Shown here: positions 17,009 through 25,437 of the stretch, one piece after another | Position numbering within the stretch: position 1 is the first letter of the stretch | How the letters are laid out: every line of letters starts with the position of its first letter | Assembly (NCBI RefSeq): GCF_036924535.1 | Contig: NZ_JAZHRT010000001.1 | Span: 1,736,001 to 1,800,000, forward strand | Reading direction: 5' to 3' | DNA from: Bradyrhizobium sp. AZCC 2262 | GTDB lineage: Bacteria > Pseudomonadota > Alphaproteobacteria > Rhizobiales > Xanthobacteraceae | Length of the DNA stretch: 64,000 nt | Made by a program: the position numbers and the translations under genes | Notes under the pieces: generated by a model | What the model was told of the DNA's origin: nothing | Seen by the model: only the letters and a program-made list of their open reading frames with translations | Database searches by the model: none

Positions 17009-17931
17009 CCGCTTTGACATCATTGCATCGCGCTGCGTCGGCAAGCGTTGCTGCAATCATGGCGTTGGCCCTGATGAGCTCAGTGTCCCAGGCCCAGCAG
17101 TCCTATCCCTCGCCGGAGGACGCTGCGGCCGCGCTGGCTGCCGCGGTCAAGACCGGCACCAAGCGGGAGATTCTCAAGGTGCTCGGCGGGGGCGCCGAAG
17201 ACATCATCGAGTCCGGCGACGACGTTGCAGACGCGGAGACGCGCAAGGCGTTCATCTCCACCTATGACACCAAGCATTCGATCAAGGTGGAAGGAAACAA
17301 AACAGCGACGCTCATCCTGGGCGCGGACGATTTTGCATTTCCGATACCTTTGGTAAACAACAGAACAGGCTGGGAATTCGATGCCGTCGCGGGGCGACAG
17401 GAGATACTGTATCGCCGTATCGGCCGCAACGAGCTCGACGCGATCCAGACCAGTCTCGCCTATGTCGATGCCCAGAACGAATATGCCGATAAGGATCGCG
17501 GCGAGGGCGCGGGTGTCTACGCGCAACGAATCGTTTCGACGCCCGGCAAGAAGGACGGTCTGTTCTGGCGCGACGACAGCGACCCGAGCCCGCTCGGTGC
17601 GCTGGCGGCGGAGGCCTCAGCCGAAGGGTACAGGGCCGGGGACGAGCCGTCTCCGTACCACGGCTATTACTTCCGAATCCTGAAGGCGCAGGGGCCCGAT
17701 GCACCCGGCGGCGCGCTCAACTACGTCGTCAAGGGCAAGATGATCGGCGGCTTCGCGCTGATCGCCTGGCCTGCCGAGTACGGCAATTCCGGCGTCATGA
17801 CCTTCCTGGTCAATCATGCCGGCACCGTCTACCAGAAGGATTTGGGAAAACGGACCGACTTCGTCGCCAAGCGCCTCATGTTGTTCGATCCGGATCAGAC
17901 CTGGAAGAAAATCGATGCCGCGAAACCCTGA
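17005..17931 (+). CDS. DUF2950 exported protein
   Basis: 308 residues with a signal peptide (hydrophobic about 10-28, cleavage near SQAQQ). The DUF2950 body contains FPSPEDAA-like SYPSPEDAAAALAAAV at its start, then blocks AQRIVSTPGKKDGLFW and GYYFRILKAQGPDAPGGA, which are typical of the family. Its start overlaps the DUF3300 stop (ATGA), so the two proteins are translationally coupled. This DUF3300-DUF2950 pairing is common in proteobacteria; the function is unknown but clearly periplasmic or extracellular. Confidence 0.9.
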   Translation: MTALTSLHRAASASVAAIMALALMSSVSQAQQSYPSPEDAAAALAAAVKTGTKREILKVLGGGAEDIIESGDDVADAETRKAFISTYDTKHSIKVEGNKTATLILGADDFAFPIPLVNNRTGWEFDAVAGRQEILYRRIGRNELDAIQTSLAYVDAQNEYADKDRGEGAGVYAQRIVSTPGKKDGLFWRDDSDPSPLGALAAEASAEGYRAGDEPSPYHGYYFRILKAQGPDAPGGALNYVVKGKMIGGFALIAWPAEYGNSGVMTFLVNHAGTVYQKDLGKRTDFVAKRLMLFDPDQTWKKIDAAKP

Positions 17932-18382
17932 GAGCAGGCGAGTTCTGCTGCGCGAGATCGCGGCGTACCTGGCGGCGATCGCGGCGTTCGCATCCGCCGT
18001 TCCGGCGACATCGGCGCTCGCGCAGGCGCCCGGCTATGTCCGGGTCAAGTTGGTGAAGGCGGGCCTGATGGTGGGCGCCGGTGGCGGCAGCGGCGTCCTG
18101 ACGTATCGCGGTCGTAACTATCCGTTCAGAGTGTCCGGTCTCAGCCTGGGTGTTACGGCTGGGGCATCGGTCAGCCGCCTGGAAGGGTGGGCTTCAGGTA
18201 TAAGGCAGGTCAGCGACTTTGCCGGCACCTACAGCTCCGTTGGCAGCGGGGGCACTTTCGTTGGCGGATTCGGAGGCGTTCAGTTGGGGAATGAGAAAGG
18301 CGTAAGGATCGGCCTGCAAGGACCCCGGGCAGGAATGGAGTTCGCGGCGAACCTCAGCGAGGTCAGGATTTCACTGAAGTGA
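17915..18382 (+). CDS. Gly-rich exported protein, paralogue of 10651-11088
   Basis: 155 residues, signal peptide to about ALAQA (residue 37). The mature part follows the same pattern as the protein at 10651: VKAGLMVGAGGGSGVLTYRG, then YPFRVSGLSLGVTAGAS and a final LQGPRAGMEF. It overlaps the DUF2950 gene by 17 bp and is the last gene of that operon. The longer frame from 17816 lies wholly in DUF2950 and was rejected. Family not recognised. Confidence 0.8.
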   Translation: MPRNPESRRVLLREIAAYLAAIAAFASAVPATSALAQAPGYVRVKLVKAGLMVGAGGGSGVLTYRGRNYPFRVSGLSLGVTAGASVSRLEGWASGIRQVSDFAGTYSSVGSGGTFVGGFGGVQLGNEKGVRIGLQGPRAGMEFAANLSEVRISLK

Positions 18383-18459
18383 GCCTGCCCGGCTGCGGCT
18401 CGTCGGCAGAAGTGCGGTTTCCGTCATCAACACTCGCCTTGCTAGGTGGTTGTTTTTGC

Positions 18460-18489
18460 TGGCGCGCTCGGAGAGATTCGAACTCCTCT
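18460..18489 (-). other. tRNA 3'-end remnant (T-arm and acceptor)
   Basis: On the minus strand this reads as a T-loop GTTCGAATC followed by an acceptor half and a terminal CCA. No D-arm or anticodon arm lies upstream, so it is not a functional tRNA. Such remnants are typical integrase attachment sites. Confidence 0.5.
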
Positions 18490-18621
18490 ACTAACACATT
18501 AATTTATCGGGTGTTTTTCGTTAGAATTTGGTCCGAGGGACAAGTCCAGGGGCAGGGCAGAGGGGTGCCTCTGGATTTGCTCGGTGTGTTGCGTCAGAAC
18601 CCAAGGGCATCCGGACAATTA

Positions 18622-18648
18622 GGGGTTTGAATCCCACTCTCTCCGCCA
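18622..18648 (+). other. tRNA-Ser-like 3'-end remnant, possible island attachment site
   Basis: Plus-strand GGGGTTTGAATCCCAC followed by TCTCTCCGCCA, the 3' end expected of a rhizobial serine tRNA with one change in the T-loop. The 5' part of a tRNA is absent. It lies exactly where the dense core region ends and the gene-poor region begins. Confidence 0.55.
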
Positions 18649-18768
18649 CTCACCCGAGCCTTAATATAATTTAGTAATATCAGTGAGTTGTCGAGGACTC
18701 GCGGTGCGATGTCCCCCAATGCGGCCCCCAAGGTGTCCCCCATTAGCGCGTACGCCACTCCTAAATTG

Positions 18769-19290
18769 TCACGCTCGTTTCGAGGGTTGAGAACCGTCGC
18801 GGAATCTTGGCCGCCTGAGAATAGAACGAGTGCAGCTGATGTGCTGTTCCCACTGCCGACGTCGAATCCAGTCACAAGCAGAATCAACATCCCGGAATAT
18901 CTTACGAAGCGCGCAATCGATCATAGGGTTGTCGCCGACAGGAAGCAGCGACCGGACGTCCGTTTTTACCTCGAGGCATATCTTTCCGCGACTGTAGGCA
19001 TATCCGAGCTCAAAGCACGCTCCTTCGTCGATTACCCGGCGTCCATAACGATTACGAGAATCGTCACATCGATCGATCGCGCGGATGTCGGCCGAAAAAA
19101 TAGCCCCCTTTGCCGCACCATTACGATCAGCCTGAAGACGCTCCACCGCCGCGCGAACGATATCGTAGTCGGCGAAGCCCAAGCGGGGGCGGCGGTTCAT
19201 GGCAACGCGTATAACTGCACTTCCGAGATTACCCCTAATCGGACGTGGCGCGGAGATGCCAAAATCGACGCAAATGCCCCGAAGCGACAT
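18769..19290 (-). pseudogene. Nucleoside 2-deoxyribosyltransferase-like gene, frameshifted
   Basis: Matches to the nucleoside deoxyribosyltransferase family are AIFSADIRAIDRCD (about residue 64), DEGACFELGYAYSRGK (about 88-103) and KTDVR...NPMIDCAL (about 109-128). Between CD and DEG the expected hydrophobic strand ILVIVMD is present only in another frame (around 19060-19040). This indicates two nearby compensating frameshifts that scramble about 12 residues containing the active-site strand. Similarity ends near residue 142 and the frame continues over the queC fragment. Probably inactive. Confidence 0.62.
18795..18890 (-). pseudogene. queC-like N-terminal fragment
   Basis: The minus-strand frame reads MLILLVTGF... 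then ALVLFSGGQDSAT, the PP-loop motif that opens 7-cyano-7-deazaguanine synthase (QueC). After SAT the similarity stops abruptly and the frame runs into the tRNA-like attachment region. About 32 residues remain of a usual 230. It directly follows the deoxyribosyltransferase remnant in the same direction, so both may come from one lost operon. Confidence 0.6.
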
Positions 19291-19335
19291 GGTTAGATTT
19301 CGCGTATCGGCACGTTATGCAACGCGCGCCGCTAT

Positions 19336-20640
19336 TCAGGCATGACGTTGGCGAACTTGATCACCTTGGCCCACGTTCGTCGGCAACTCAAATTGGAAAA
19401 TCGAGCCTTTGTCGATTCCCCGCGCCACCCAAATACGGCCGTTATGGCTTTCGATAATAGAATGGCAGATGGAAAGGCCAAGTCCCATACCACGCTCTTT
19501 GGTTGTGAACATCGGGTCGAAAATATGATTGTGGTTGGATGGGTCGATACCCGTGCCAGTATCCTCGACGACCACGTGAACAAAATTTGGTTTGCTAACG
19601 CAGGATCGTATGCTCAATATTCGCGGCGCTCCCGTCTGCATCGCCTCGATGGCGTTCATGACCAAGTTTAAAACGACTTGCTGCAGTTGAACTCTGTCGC
19701 CTTCCAAGGTCGGGACTGATTCATCGAGTTCTGTACGCAGCTCTACTCCATGCTTCTGCAACTCGGGGCGCACAATAGCAAGAACCGTGAAGATCAGCTT
19801 GTTAATGTCGATTGGGTTTCTCGCCTGCGTTTCCTTTTTGAACATTCCGCGGAGGGTTACGATGATTTCACCTGCACGGAGACCGTCAGTTTCGATTTGA
19901 CCCAGCGCGTCTCTCGCCTTTTCTATGCTTGGTTCTCTCAATGCGAGCCATTGTCGGGCGGCACTGGCTTGCATTACAATCCCGGTTAGTGGCTGATTGA
20001 TCTCATGAGCAATGGACGCTAAAAGGACGCCCGCTGTCGCTAGGCGGTTCATGTGGGCCAGCTCAGCCATAGTCCGCTGCAATTCAGCCGTCCTTTCCAT
20101 CACCTTTATCTCAAGTTCGTCGCGGGCTTTGCGAACTTCCTCCTCAGCCCGGCGCCGTTCATGAATCAAGTTCGCGCTGCGGAAGGCTGTCGCCGCATGA
20201 TTCGCAGCCACTGTCAGCAGCATCCTGTCAGTTTCGGTTGGGAAATTGCTACGCTCACAGCCGATGGCTACAAGACCAGCGTGGGCGTTAAACCCAATGG
20301 GGATAATGATACCGCGGAGCGATTTCAGTCTGTCATCAAAGCCAATAACATTTGGAATGATCTGCCTACGCAAAGACCCATCAAAAGTAGAAAATTGGGC
20401 CTGGAGCCAGTCTAAAAATTCCTTGGTGGCGCATCCACTCGTGGCGTCGATCGTTAGCCCTCCGATGGGATCGAGCAAGCGTACGAACGCAAAATCAAAA
20501 CCCAACGACCCCGCCAGAATGTCGGCCAGTCCGGCGGCAATCGTGCGCGGTGCGATCCCGATCCACCCCGCTGGGATGGTCGAAAGTGCGACTAAATCCC
20601 GAAGCGCTGCTCGCAGCCGGAGATTCTCGTCAGCCATCAC
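19336..20640 (-). CDS. Soluble GAF-type sensor histidine kinase
   Basis: 434 residues without membrane helices. A GAF-like sensor (about 10-165, including IIPIGFNAHAGLVAIG) is followed by a coiled-coil linker (165-200), a HisKA domain with H212 in SIAHEINQPLTG, and an ATPase domain with N box VVLNLVMNAIEA and G boxes DTGTGID and GMGLGLS. It starts 2 bp after the MEDS gene, so the two form an operon. In related pairs a MEDS protein and a cytoplasmic kinase act together in sensing; the signal is unknown. Confidence 0.9.
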   Translation of the reverse strand: MMADENLRLRAALRDLVALSTIPAGWIGIAPRTIAAGLADILAGSLGFDFAFVRLLDPIGGLTIDATSGCATKEFLDWLQAQFSTFDGSLRRQIIPNVIGFDDRLKSLRGIIIPIGFNAHAGLVAIGCERSNFPTETDRMLLTVAANHAATAFRSANLIHERRRAEEEVRKARDELEIKVMERTAELQRTMAELAHMNRLATAGVLLASIAHEINQPLTGIVMQASAARQWLALREPSIEKARDALGQIETDGLRAGEIIVTLRGMFKKETQARNPIDINKLIFTVLAIVRPELQKHGVELRTELDESVPTLEGDRVQLQQVVLNLVMNAIEAMQTGAPRILSIRSCVSKPNFVHVVVEDTGTGIDPSNHNHIFDPMFTTKERGMGLGLSICHSIIESHNGRIWVARGIDKGSIFQFELPTNVGQGDQVRQRHA

Positions 20641-20642
20641 TA

Positions 20643-21296
20643 TCAGTGTGCTTGGATCGCGCCGCGCCGCGCCGATTTTCTCTCTCGGAGTTCAAGGAGG
20701 AACTGGTCTGGAGGAACAAAGAACGGGTTCTCCTGGAGCACCCCTCCGACAATCACGACGGGGTGAACCCGCAACATGTCCATCACCAAGCTGGCACTGA
20801 AGTTCGCCAGATCGTACGTACATATTACCGGGTCGTTGTACTTGGAGACCGCATAGTTGACGCGCGTCTCGTATTCCAGCCAGTTATCTTCGCCCGCTTT
20901 GTCCACTAGGGATGGTTCCACGCGCGACACAAATCTGACGGAGGGATTACCGGCTGCCGCCCCTGATCCGAGCACCTCTTCGAGCAAGGCGAGCATTCCA
21001 TCCTGATCGAAGCCATCGTCGCGCAGGTAAGCGTCCTGCCAGCGCCGCACCTCCAGCTGTCCGGTTGCTATCGCCTGCTCCACGTCTATGCCAGCTTCGG
21101 CGAGTCGCTTCAGATGATCCTCCCGCAGCCCGGGATCCACGATATGAAAAGCCTTGTCGCCGCGCTCGAACCCCTCTTTGATGAACGAGCGAAGTACCCT
21201 GTGCTGCTCGTCGAAGCCATTGAAAAAAGCGCAAACGTGACAGTGTTTGCCAAGCAAGCCATCACCTACGTGGATGGGACATTCATTGCCTATCAT
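20643..21296 (-). CDS. MEDS-domain sensory protein
   Basis: 217 residues covering a complete MEDS (DcmR-like sensory) domain: HVCAFFNGFDEQHRVLRSFIKEG near residue 20, HIVDPG near 50, VRRWQDAYL near 85 and VICTYDLANFSASLVMDMLRVHP near 165. It carries no DNA-binding or kinase domain. The start MIGNECPIHVG was chosen because GGAGG lies just upstream; an in-frame extension to 21383 has weaker support. First gene of an operon with the GAF kinase. Confidence 0.88.
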   Translation of the reverse strand: MIGNECPIHVGDGLLGKHCHVCAFFNGFDEQHRVLRSFIKEGFERGDKAFHIVDPGLREDHLKRLAEAGIDVEQAIATGQLEVRRWQDAYLRDDGFDQDGMLALLEEVLGSGAAAGNPSVRFVSRVEPSLVDKAGEDNWLEYETRVNYAVSKYNDPVICTYDLANFSASLVMDMLRVHPVVIVGGVLQENPFFVPPDQFLLELRERKSARRGAIQAH

Positions 21297-22057
21297 GATG
21301 GACCTCCGCGAGAATGGATTTCCGCCGCACCCATAGGACATTTCGGGAACGGTAATCTGGAGGAGTACGAAGTCAAGCCTCATTTTGCCTGTAAATTTGC
21401 GCAGTCACTCGTGCGTCATGATTCGAGTAGTGCAGCATGCGCACCTTCTTCTGTATACTTTGCGACATGAGTGCACCCAAGAATCGCAAGTACAAACCGG
21501 AGTGACGATTGCCGCATCCCTACGCACCAATCCTACCCGCTTGAGTGGGTAAGCCGGCGTGGCATGACGACAGATAGGCCACTTTCGGCGCTGCTTGCCG
21601 ACGAGGCAAACGAGCGAAGACTTTCGGTTTTGGCCACTTTTCGGACCTCCCGCGATGTCTGACTCGAGTCCGTTGTGCGCTTCAAAGCTGACACTCCACG
21701 GCTGCTATTCTTATACGGTCTCGGATCGTACACCTTCGATGCACGGTAGGTGATGGCGCAAAAGAAGGGCCGCCTGCCGGGGGGACAAGCGGCCCAAGTC
21801 TAGGGAGGAAACGCCCAATGAGGGCAGCGATAGCGCGTGCTGAGGGGCAGGGGGCCGCTACCGCATGCCCGTATCTAAGACGATAGCGATCAGCGGCTCA
21901 ATTGTACGCGGGTAGCTTGCGAGCATACTAAGGTGTGTGGGGTGATCCCCTGAGGGTTCCTTGGATAGTTGGCGGAAATCTCTGAAGCCCAGTGGCGGCG
22001 CGACCTACCATCAAAGGCCAATAAAATGAACTGAGATACTACCGGGGCGCTTGGCTA
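21297..22057. other. Long non-coding stretch
   Basis: About 760 bp without a convincing gene. It contains a CACTTTTCGGACCT sequence near 21635, also seen near 35268, which looks like a dispersed repeat, and the structured element at 21767-21880. Confidence 0.5.
21767..21880 (+). other. Structured non-coding element
   Basis: A perfect 7-bp stem (GGGCCGC at 21767 with GCGGCCC at 21789) is followed by AGGGAGGAAACGCCCA and a second GC-rich segment. The pattern resembles a dispersed, possibly transcribed element I associate with Bradyrhizobium intergenic regions. No protein frame uses it. A poor T-run makes a simple terminator unlikely. Confidence 0.35.
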
Positions 22058-22101
22058 CTAAAGCAGAATTTAATGGAGTTCGGCGGATTGCGAACCTACA
22101 T
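22058..22101 (+). promoter_or_regulatory. TAAA-N6-TTTA promoter element, site a
   Basis: TAAA (22059) and TTTA (22069) six bases apart, then ATGG, and CTACAT 23 bp on (22096). It faces the DUF2158 gene, whose ATG is 78 bp from the palindrome. Confidence 0.6.
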
Positions 22102-22149
22102 CCAGCTTCACTGGGGCCGGACCATGGGCTGTGAAAACTGGAGTTTAAC

Positions 22150-22566
22150 ATGCTGGCGCGCACGAGACCCTACTCGATTGCAATTGCAGTAGTGCTTGGA
22201 ATTGGGGTTAACGTGTATTTGGCGATACCCGCCTTTTCTGCTTCTCCTCCTTCCCAAGTTGCAGCGGAGAGCCGTTCCGCTTCTCCGTTGCACAATGGCG
22301 ATCTTGTTCGAGTGCGTTCAGGTGGGCCCTTGATGACCGTTACCGCGGTCCAAGGCGATCAGGTGAATTGCTCGTGGACCGAGTGGAACGGCGATCTCAA
22401 ATCTGAAAGTTTCCCCATCGCCGTGCTGAGCTTACCAGTAGCAGTTCCTCCCCCGGATAATCTGAGCCAAGAGCAAAACGAAGAACGAGCGGCCGATCGA
22501 TATTATGAAAAGCACTGCCCATCGGGGTCGGTATCGTTCACGGGCAAATTCCATTGCGGCTACTGA
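22150..22566 (+). CDS. Exported protein with YodC-like DUF2158 domain
   Basis: 138 residues. A hydrophobic N-terminal segment (about 9-30) suggests export or anchoring. Residues 48-95 match the small DUF2158/YodC domain (HNGDLVRVRSGGPLMTV followed by VNCSWTEWNG). The C-terminal tail is polar, with two cysteines. DUF2158 proteins are usually cytoplasmic and 60-80 residues long, so the leader is unusual. It lies behind promoter element a. Function unknown. Confidence 0.75.
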   Translation: MLARTRPYSIAIAVVLGIGVNVYLAIPAFSASPPSQVAAESRSASPLHNGDLVRVRSGGPLMTVTAVQGDQVNCSWTEWNGDLKSESFPIAVLSLPVAVPPPDNLSQEQNEERAADRYYEKHCPSGSVSFTGKFHCGY

Positions 22567-22607
22567 TGTCATCGGCTGATTGCGCAGAGATCTCAGCCTT
22601 TTCGCAC

Positions 22608-22942
22608 TCATTTCGAGATCAAGGCGTCCAGCCACATGCGAGCAACGTGCGATAGACCCAATATCTGGTCCACGAGCCAGATAACGAACGCTCCGGTAAG
22701 CCAGGTGCCAACCTGCTTTCCAGCGGCTTTCGCGGCCTCTGATGTGAACTCCTCGCCGCGACGTTCGGCCCACTCACGCAGCTTGGAAGCCTTGCTTTCA
22801 ACGGTTATGGCTGCCGGGAGTGCGGATCACCTTTGTCAGGCGGCGACTCGGGTTGCGCCTTCAGCGCGTAAACTGATTGCGTGAGTTCTTCGATGTCCGA
22901 AAGTTCAATTTCCAGCGGTTCTGGCGGCAGGTTGTGCCCCAT
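22608..22942 (-). pseudogene. Small hypothetical gene split by a frameshift
   Basis: The minus strand encodes MGHNLPPEPLEIELSDIEEL... to about 22822, then stops. A one-base shift opens the next frame, VESKASKLREWAERRG and a hydrophobic helix VGTWLTGAFVIWLVDQILGL, ending at 22608. Joined, they would make a protein of about 110 residues with a C-terminal membrane helix, a layout common for small rhizobial proteins. The MGHN...PPE start is a recurring one in such proteins. A sequencing error is the alternative to true decay. Confidence 0.5.
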
Positions 22943-23102
22943 GCCCGCGGAGGACCTTGGATATCCCGCAGCCTTTATGATTCTTGGATGCTTTACCATC
23001 GGCTCAATCGTAATCTGGCTTTTGTTCGCCTCCGTGCTCAAACCAGCATGCGCGGGGAAGCGAACGGGTGACAGCGCCGCAGTTCCAGTCCCGGCGTCCT
23101 AA
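22943..23102 (+). pseudogene. C-terminal remnant of an MFS transporter
   Basis: The plus-strand frame reads GYPAAFMILGCFTIGSIVIW followed by LLF and a short polar tail, like the last transmembrane helix and tail of a major-facilitator protein. Nothing upstream in this frame belongs to a transporter: the similarity starts at the same point where the leftward small gene begins. It ends 3 bp before the SLC13/ArsB gene, so the intact ancestor probably formed an operon with it. Confidence 0.5.
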
Positions 23103-23105
23103 CCG

Positions 23106-24356
23106 GTGAACCATAATACTCCGATCCTCGCTGTCGCTGCCCTTGCCACACTTGGGGTGATCACTCGTCCGCTCCGGATACCAGAATATGTCTGGGCCCT
23201 GGCCGGCACGGTCGTGCTGGTCGCGTTCGGCTTTCTTCCTTGGCGCAATGCAGTCGCCGCAGCGGCAAAGGGGACCGATGTCTATCTCTTTCTGATCGGC
23301 ATGATGCTACTTGCCGAAGTCGCGTGTCAGGAAGGTCTGTTCGATTGGCTGGCGGCGCTTGCTGTTCGCCATGCGAGAAGTTCCGCCAGGCGACTATTTC
23401 TGATCATCTATTCCGTCGGTACGATCGTCACGGTGTTCCTATCGAATGACGCGACAGCCGTAGTACTGACGCCTGCCGTATATGCCGCTGCGACAGCCGC
23501 CCGCGTCGAGCCGCTGCCGTACCTTTTCATATGTGCGTTCATCGCCAATGCCGCGAGCTTTGTGCTGCCAATTTCCAATCCGGCGAACTTGGTGATCTTT
23601 GGCGCCCATATACCGCCGCTCGCACAGTGGCTCTATCAATTCACGTTGCCGTCGATTGCCTCGATCCTCATCACCTATCTCCTCCTGCGGTTCACCCAGC
23701 GCGCCGCGATGGATCAGAAGATTTGCGAGGAGTTCCCAACCGAGCCGCTTTCCGTTGGCGGGAAATGCGTTGCAGTCGGCATTGCTCTCACTGCTCTGGG
23801 ACTTCTTGGCGCATCGTCGCTCGACCAGCAGCTTGGCTTGCCGACATTTATTGCAGGGACCGCAGTGACCATCATCGTGCTGATCATCAGTCGGCAGTCT
23901 CCGCTGCCTGTGTTGCGGGATATCTCATGGGGAGTGTTGCCGCTCGTCGCCGGGCTGTTCATACTAGTCGCGTCTGTCGAGCAGACCGGGATATTGAACT
24001 CGGTCACGCAGATGCTTCATAACGTGGCGGCATCCTCGCCTCGGGATGCTTCTTTCGGTGCGGGCATTCTCGTCGCTCTCGCTTCAAACCTGTTGAACAA
24101 CCTTCCGACTGGCTTGGTCGCTGCCACCGTCAGCCAAAGTGCCGATGTCCCCCTGCAAGTGACAAGCGCAACATTGATAGGTGTCGACCTTGGCCCCAAC
24201 CTCTCTGTGACAGGTTCGCTCGCCACAATCCTGTGGCTAATGGCCTTGAGGCGCGAAGGCGAAGCTGTGACAGTGTGGCAGTTCCTGAAACTTGGTATTA
24301 TCGTCATGCCTCCAGCATTGGTTGTCGCCCTGCTGGCAATCACGGCGGTGTCATAG
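23106..24356 (+). CDS. ArsB/SLC13-type ion transporter
   Basis: 416-residue inner-membrane protein with 10-12 hydrophobic helices. Family signatures are FLSNDATAVVLTPAV (about 113-127), LPISNPANLVIFG (about 154-167) and, near the C terminus, NNLPTGL and GVDLGPNLSVTGSLATILWL, which are typical of ArsB arsenite permeases. The protein may export arsenite or carry dicarboxylates; no arsR, arsC or arsH is nearby. The start is a GTG with weak spacing to a ribosome site, directly behind the MFS remnant. Confidence 0.85.
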   Translation: MNHNTPILAVAALATLGVITRPLRIPEYVWALAGTVVLVAFGFLPWRNAVAAAAKGTDVYLFLIGMMLLAEVACQEGLFDWLAALAVRHARSSARRLFLIIYSVGTIVTVFLSNDATAVVLTPAVYAAATAARVEPLPYLFICAFIANAASFVLPISNPANLVIFGAHIPPLAQWLYQFTLPSIASILITYLLLRFTQRAAMDQKICEEFPTEPLSVGGKCVAVGIALTALGLLGASSLDQQLGLPTFIAGTAVTIIVLIISRQSPLPVLRDISWGVLPLVAGLFILVASVEQTGILNSVTQMLHNVAASSPRDASFGAGILVALASNLLNNLPTGLVAATVSQSADVPLQVTSATLIGVDLGPNLSVTGSLATILWLMALRREGEAVTVWQFLKLGIIVMPPALVVALLAITAVS

Positions 24357-24720
24357 TCAACGAATGTCGGCCTTTGGCACTCGAGACATGCCTGGCCTCC
24401 ACTGAAAATGTCTGCTCCAGGGGCAGATCCGAAGTGACTGGCGTATGAATGACGCGATTGACTCCATCCGGACATCGCGACCGAACATGTCCTCGAGAAC
24501 GGTCTTTGCCCTTTGAGACAATAGCTCGCCGGGTCGACGTGAGCCGGCGCTGGCTCGATCCGCGCTGGAAGTTCACCACATCCCGCTCGACGAGGTTCGC
24601 GATCCCATTCACCGCCGGCCGACTCCGGCGAGTGGGCACCTGCGCCGGCTGACCCGACCTGCAAAAATTGGGGCGCGCGCCTGTGTCGCGTGGAGCTGCC
24701 ATTTTCACGCGCCCGTTCGC
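24357..24720. other. Convergent intergenic region
   Basis: 364 bp between convergent membrane-protein genes. The frames across it have no similarity I can name. No clear terminator with a T-run was found. Confidence 0.4.
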
Positions 24721-25437
24721 CTACGACACCGGCCGCAGCCGCGATGGCGAGGCAAGGCCTGCGAGCAGCACCGCTAAAATGCCGGTCAGGAATATGCCGT
24801 CAAATGTCCCTGCGCCACCGATGGAGGCGATGGGCGCGCCAAGGCTGCCGATCTTGTCCAGATTGAGAATATCGGCGCCGATTAGCGTTCCCATGGATCC
24901 GCCGATATAAGCCAGCGGCGCTGCATATTCGCGGGAGAGGACGAGGGCAAGGATTGCCGTGGCTACGACCGGCACAAACACCGGCACGGCAATGCCAATA
25001 CCAGCCACGGGGGTCGCCGTGGAATGAACAATGACGGCAATTACAGCGACAGCGATCGCTGCCCTGAGCCAGAGCTGATAGCGAAGCACGAGATAGGCGG
25101 ACATCAATGTCGGAATCACCGCACCGCCGACATTCACAGCCAGAATGGTGCTGGGCGAAACCACGAATGGCACCACGTAGCGCATGCCGAAGAAGTCGAC
25201 GATTTGCCCCGATCTGACCGGCGGACCGGGCAGCACGGTGATCGGAAGATTGAAGTAGCTTCCGATCAATGAGCCGAATAGGAGAAGGAGTGCGACCCCC
25301 GGACCTACCCCGAGCCGCATATAGGCATATCTAAGGATGCGGAGTTGGATCAGGATGAGCAGCGCCAATGCCAAAAAAACCAGGATCGAAAAAAATCCCG
25401 GAGTCAGCGGCAAATAGTGAACCTGGGGATCGTCCAT
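24721..25437 (-). CDS. DUF1614 membrane protein
   Basis: 238-residue integral membrane protein with about seven hydrophobic segments. The family pattern is visible in LLLLFGSLIGSYFNLPI (about 52-68), VNVGGAVIPTLMSAYL (about 101-116) and GTLIGADILNLDKIGSLGAPIASIGGAGTFDGIFLTG near the end (several shorter motifs). Length is normal. DUF1614 proteins have no known activity. It stands alone, with no obvious partner. Confidence 0.88.
   Translation of the reverse strand: MDDPQVHYLPLTPGFFSILVFLALALLILIQLRILRYAYMRLGVGPGVALLLLFGSLIGSYFNLPITVLPGPPVRSGQIVDFFGMRYVVPFVVSPSTILAVNVGGAVIPTLMSAYLVLRYQLWLRAAIAVAVIAVIVHSTATPVAGIGIAVPVFVPVVATAILALVLSREYAAPLAYIGGSMGTLIGADILNLDKIGSLGAPIASIGGAGTFDGIFLTGILAVLLAGLASPSRLRPVS

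Noticed and set aside
15281..17056. 591-codon minus-strand frame opposite the DUF3300 gene
   Set aside because: The plus frame has signal peptide, DUF3300 and S74 domains; the minus frame is Ala/Thr-rich noise from the GC skew of the repeat part.
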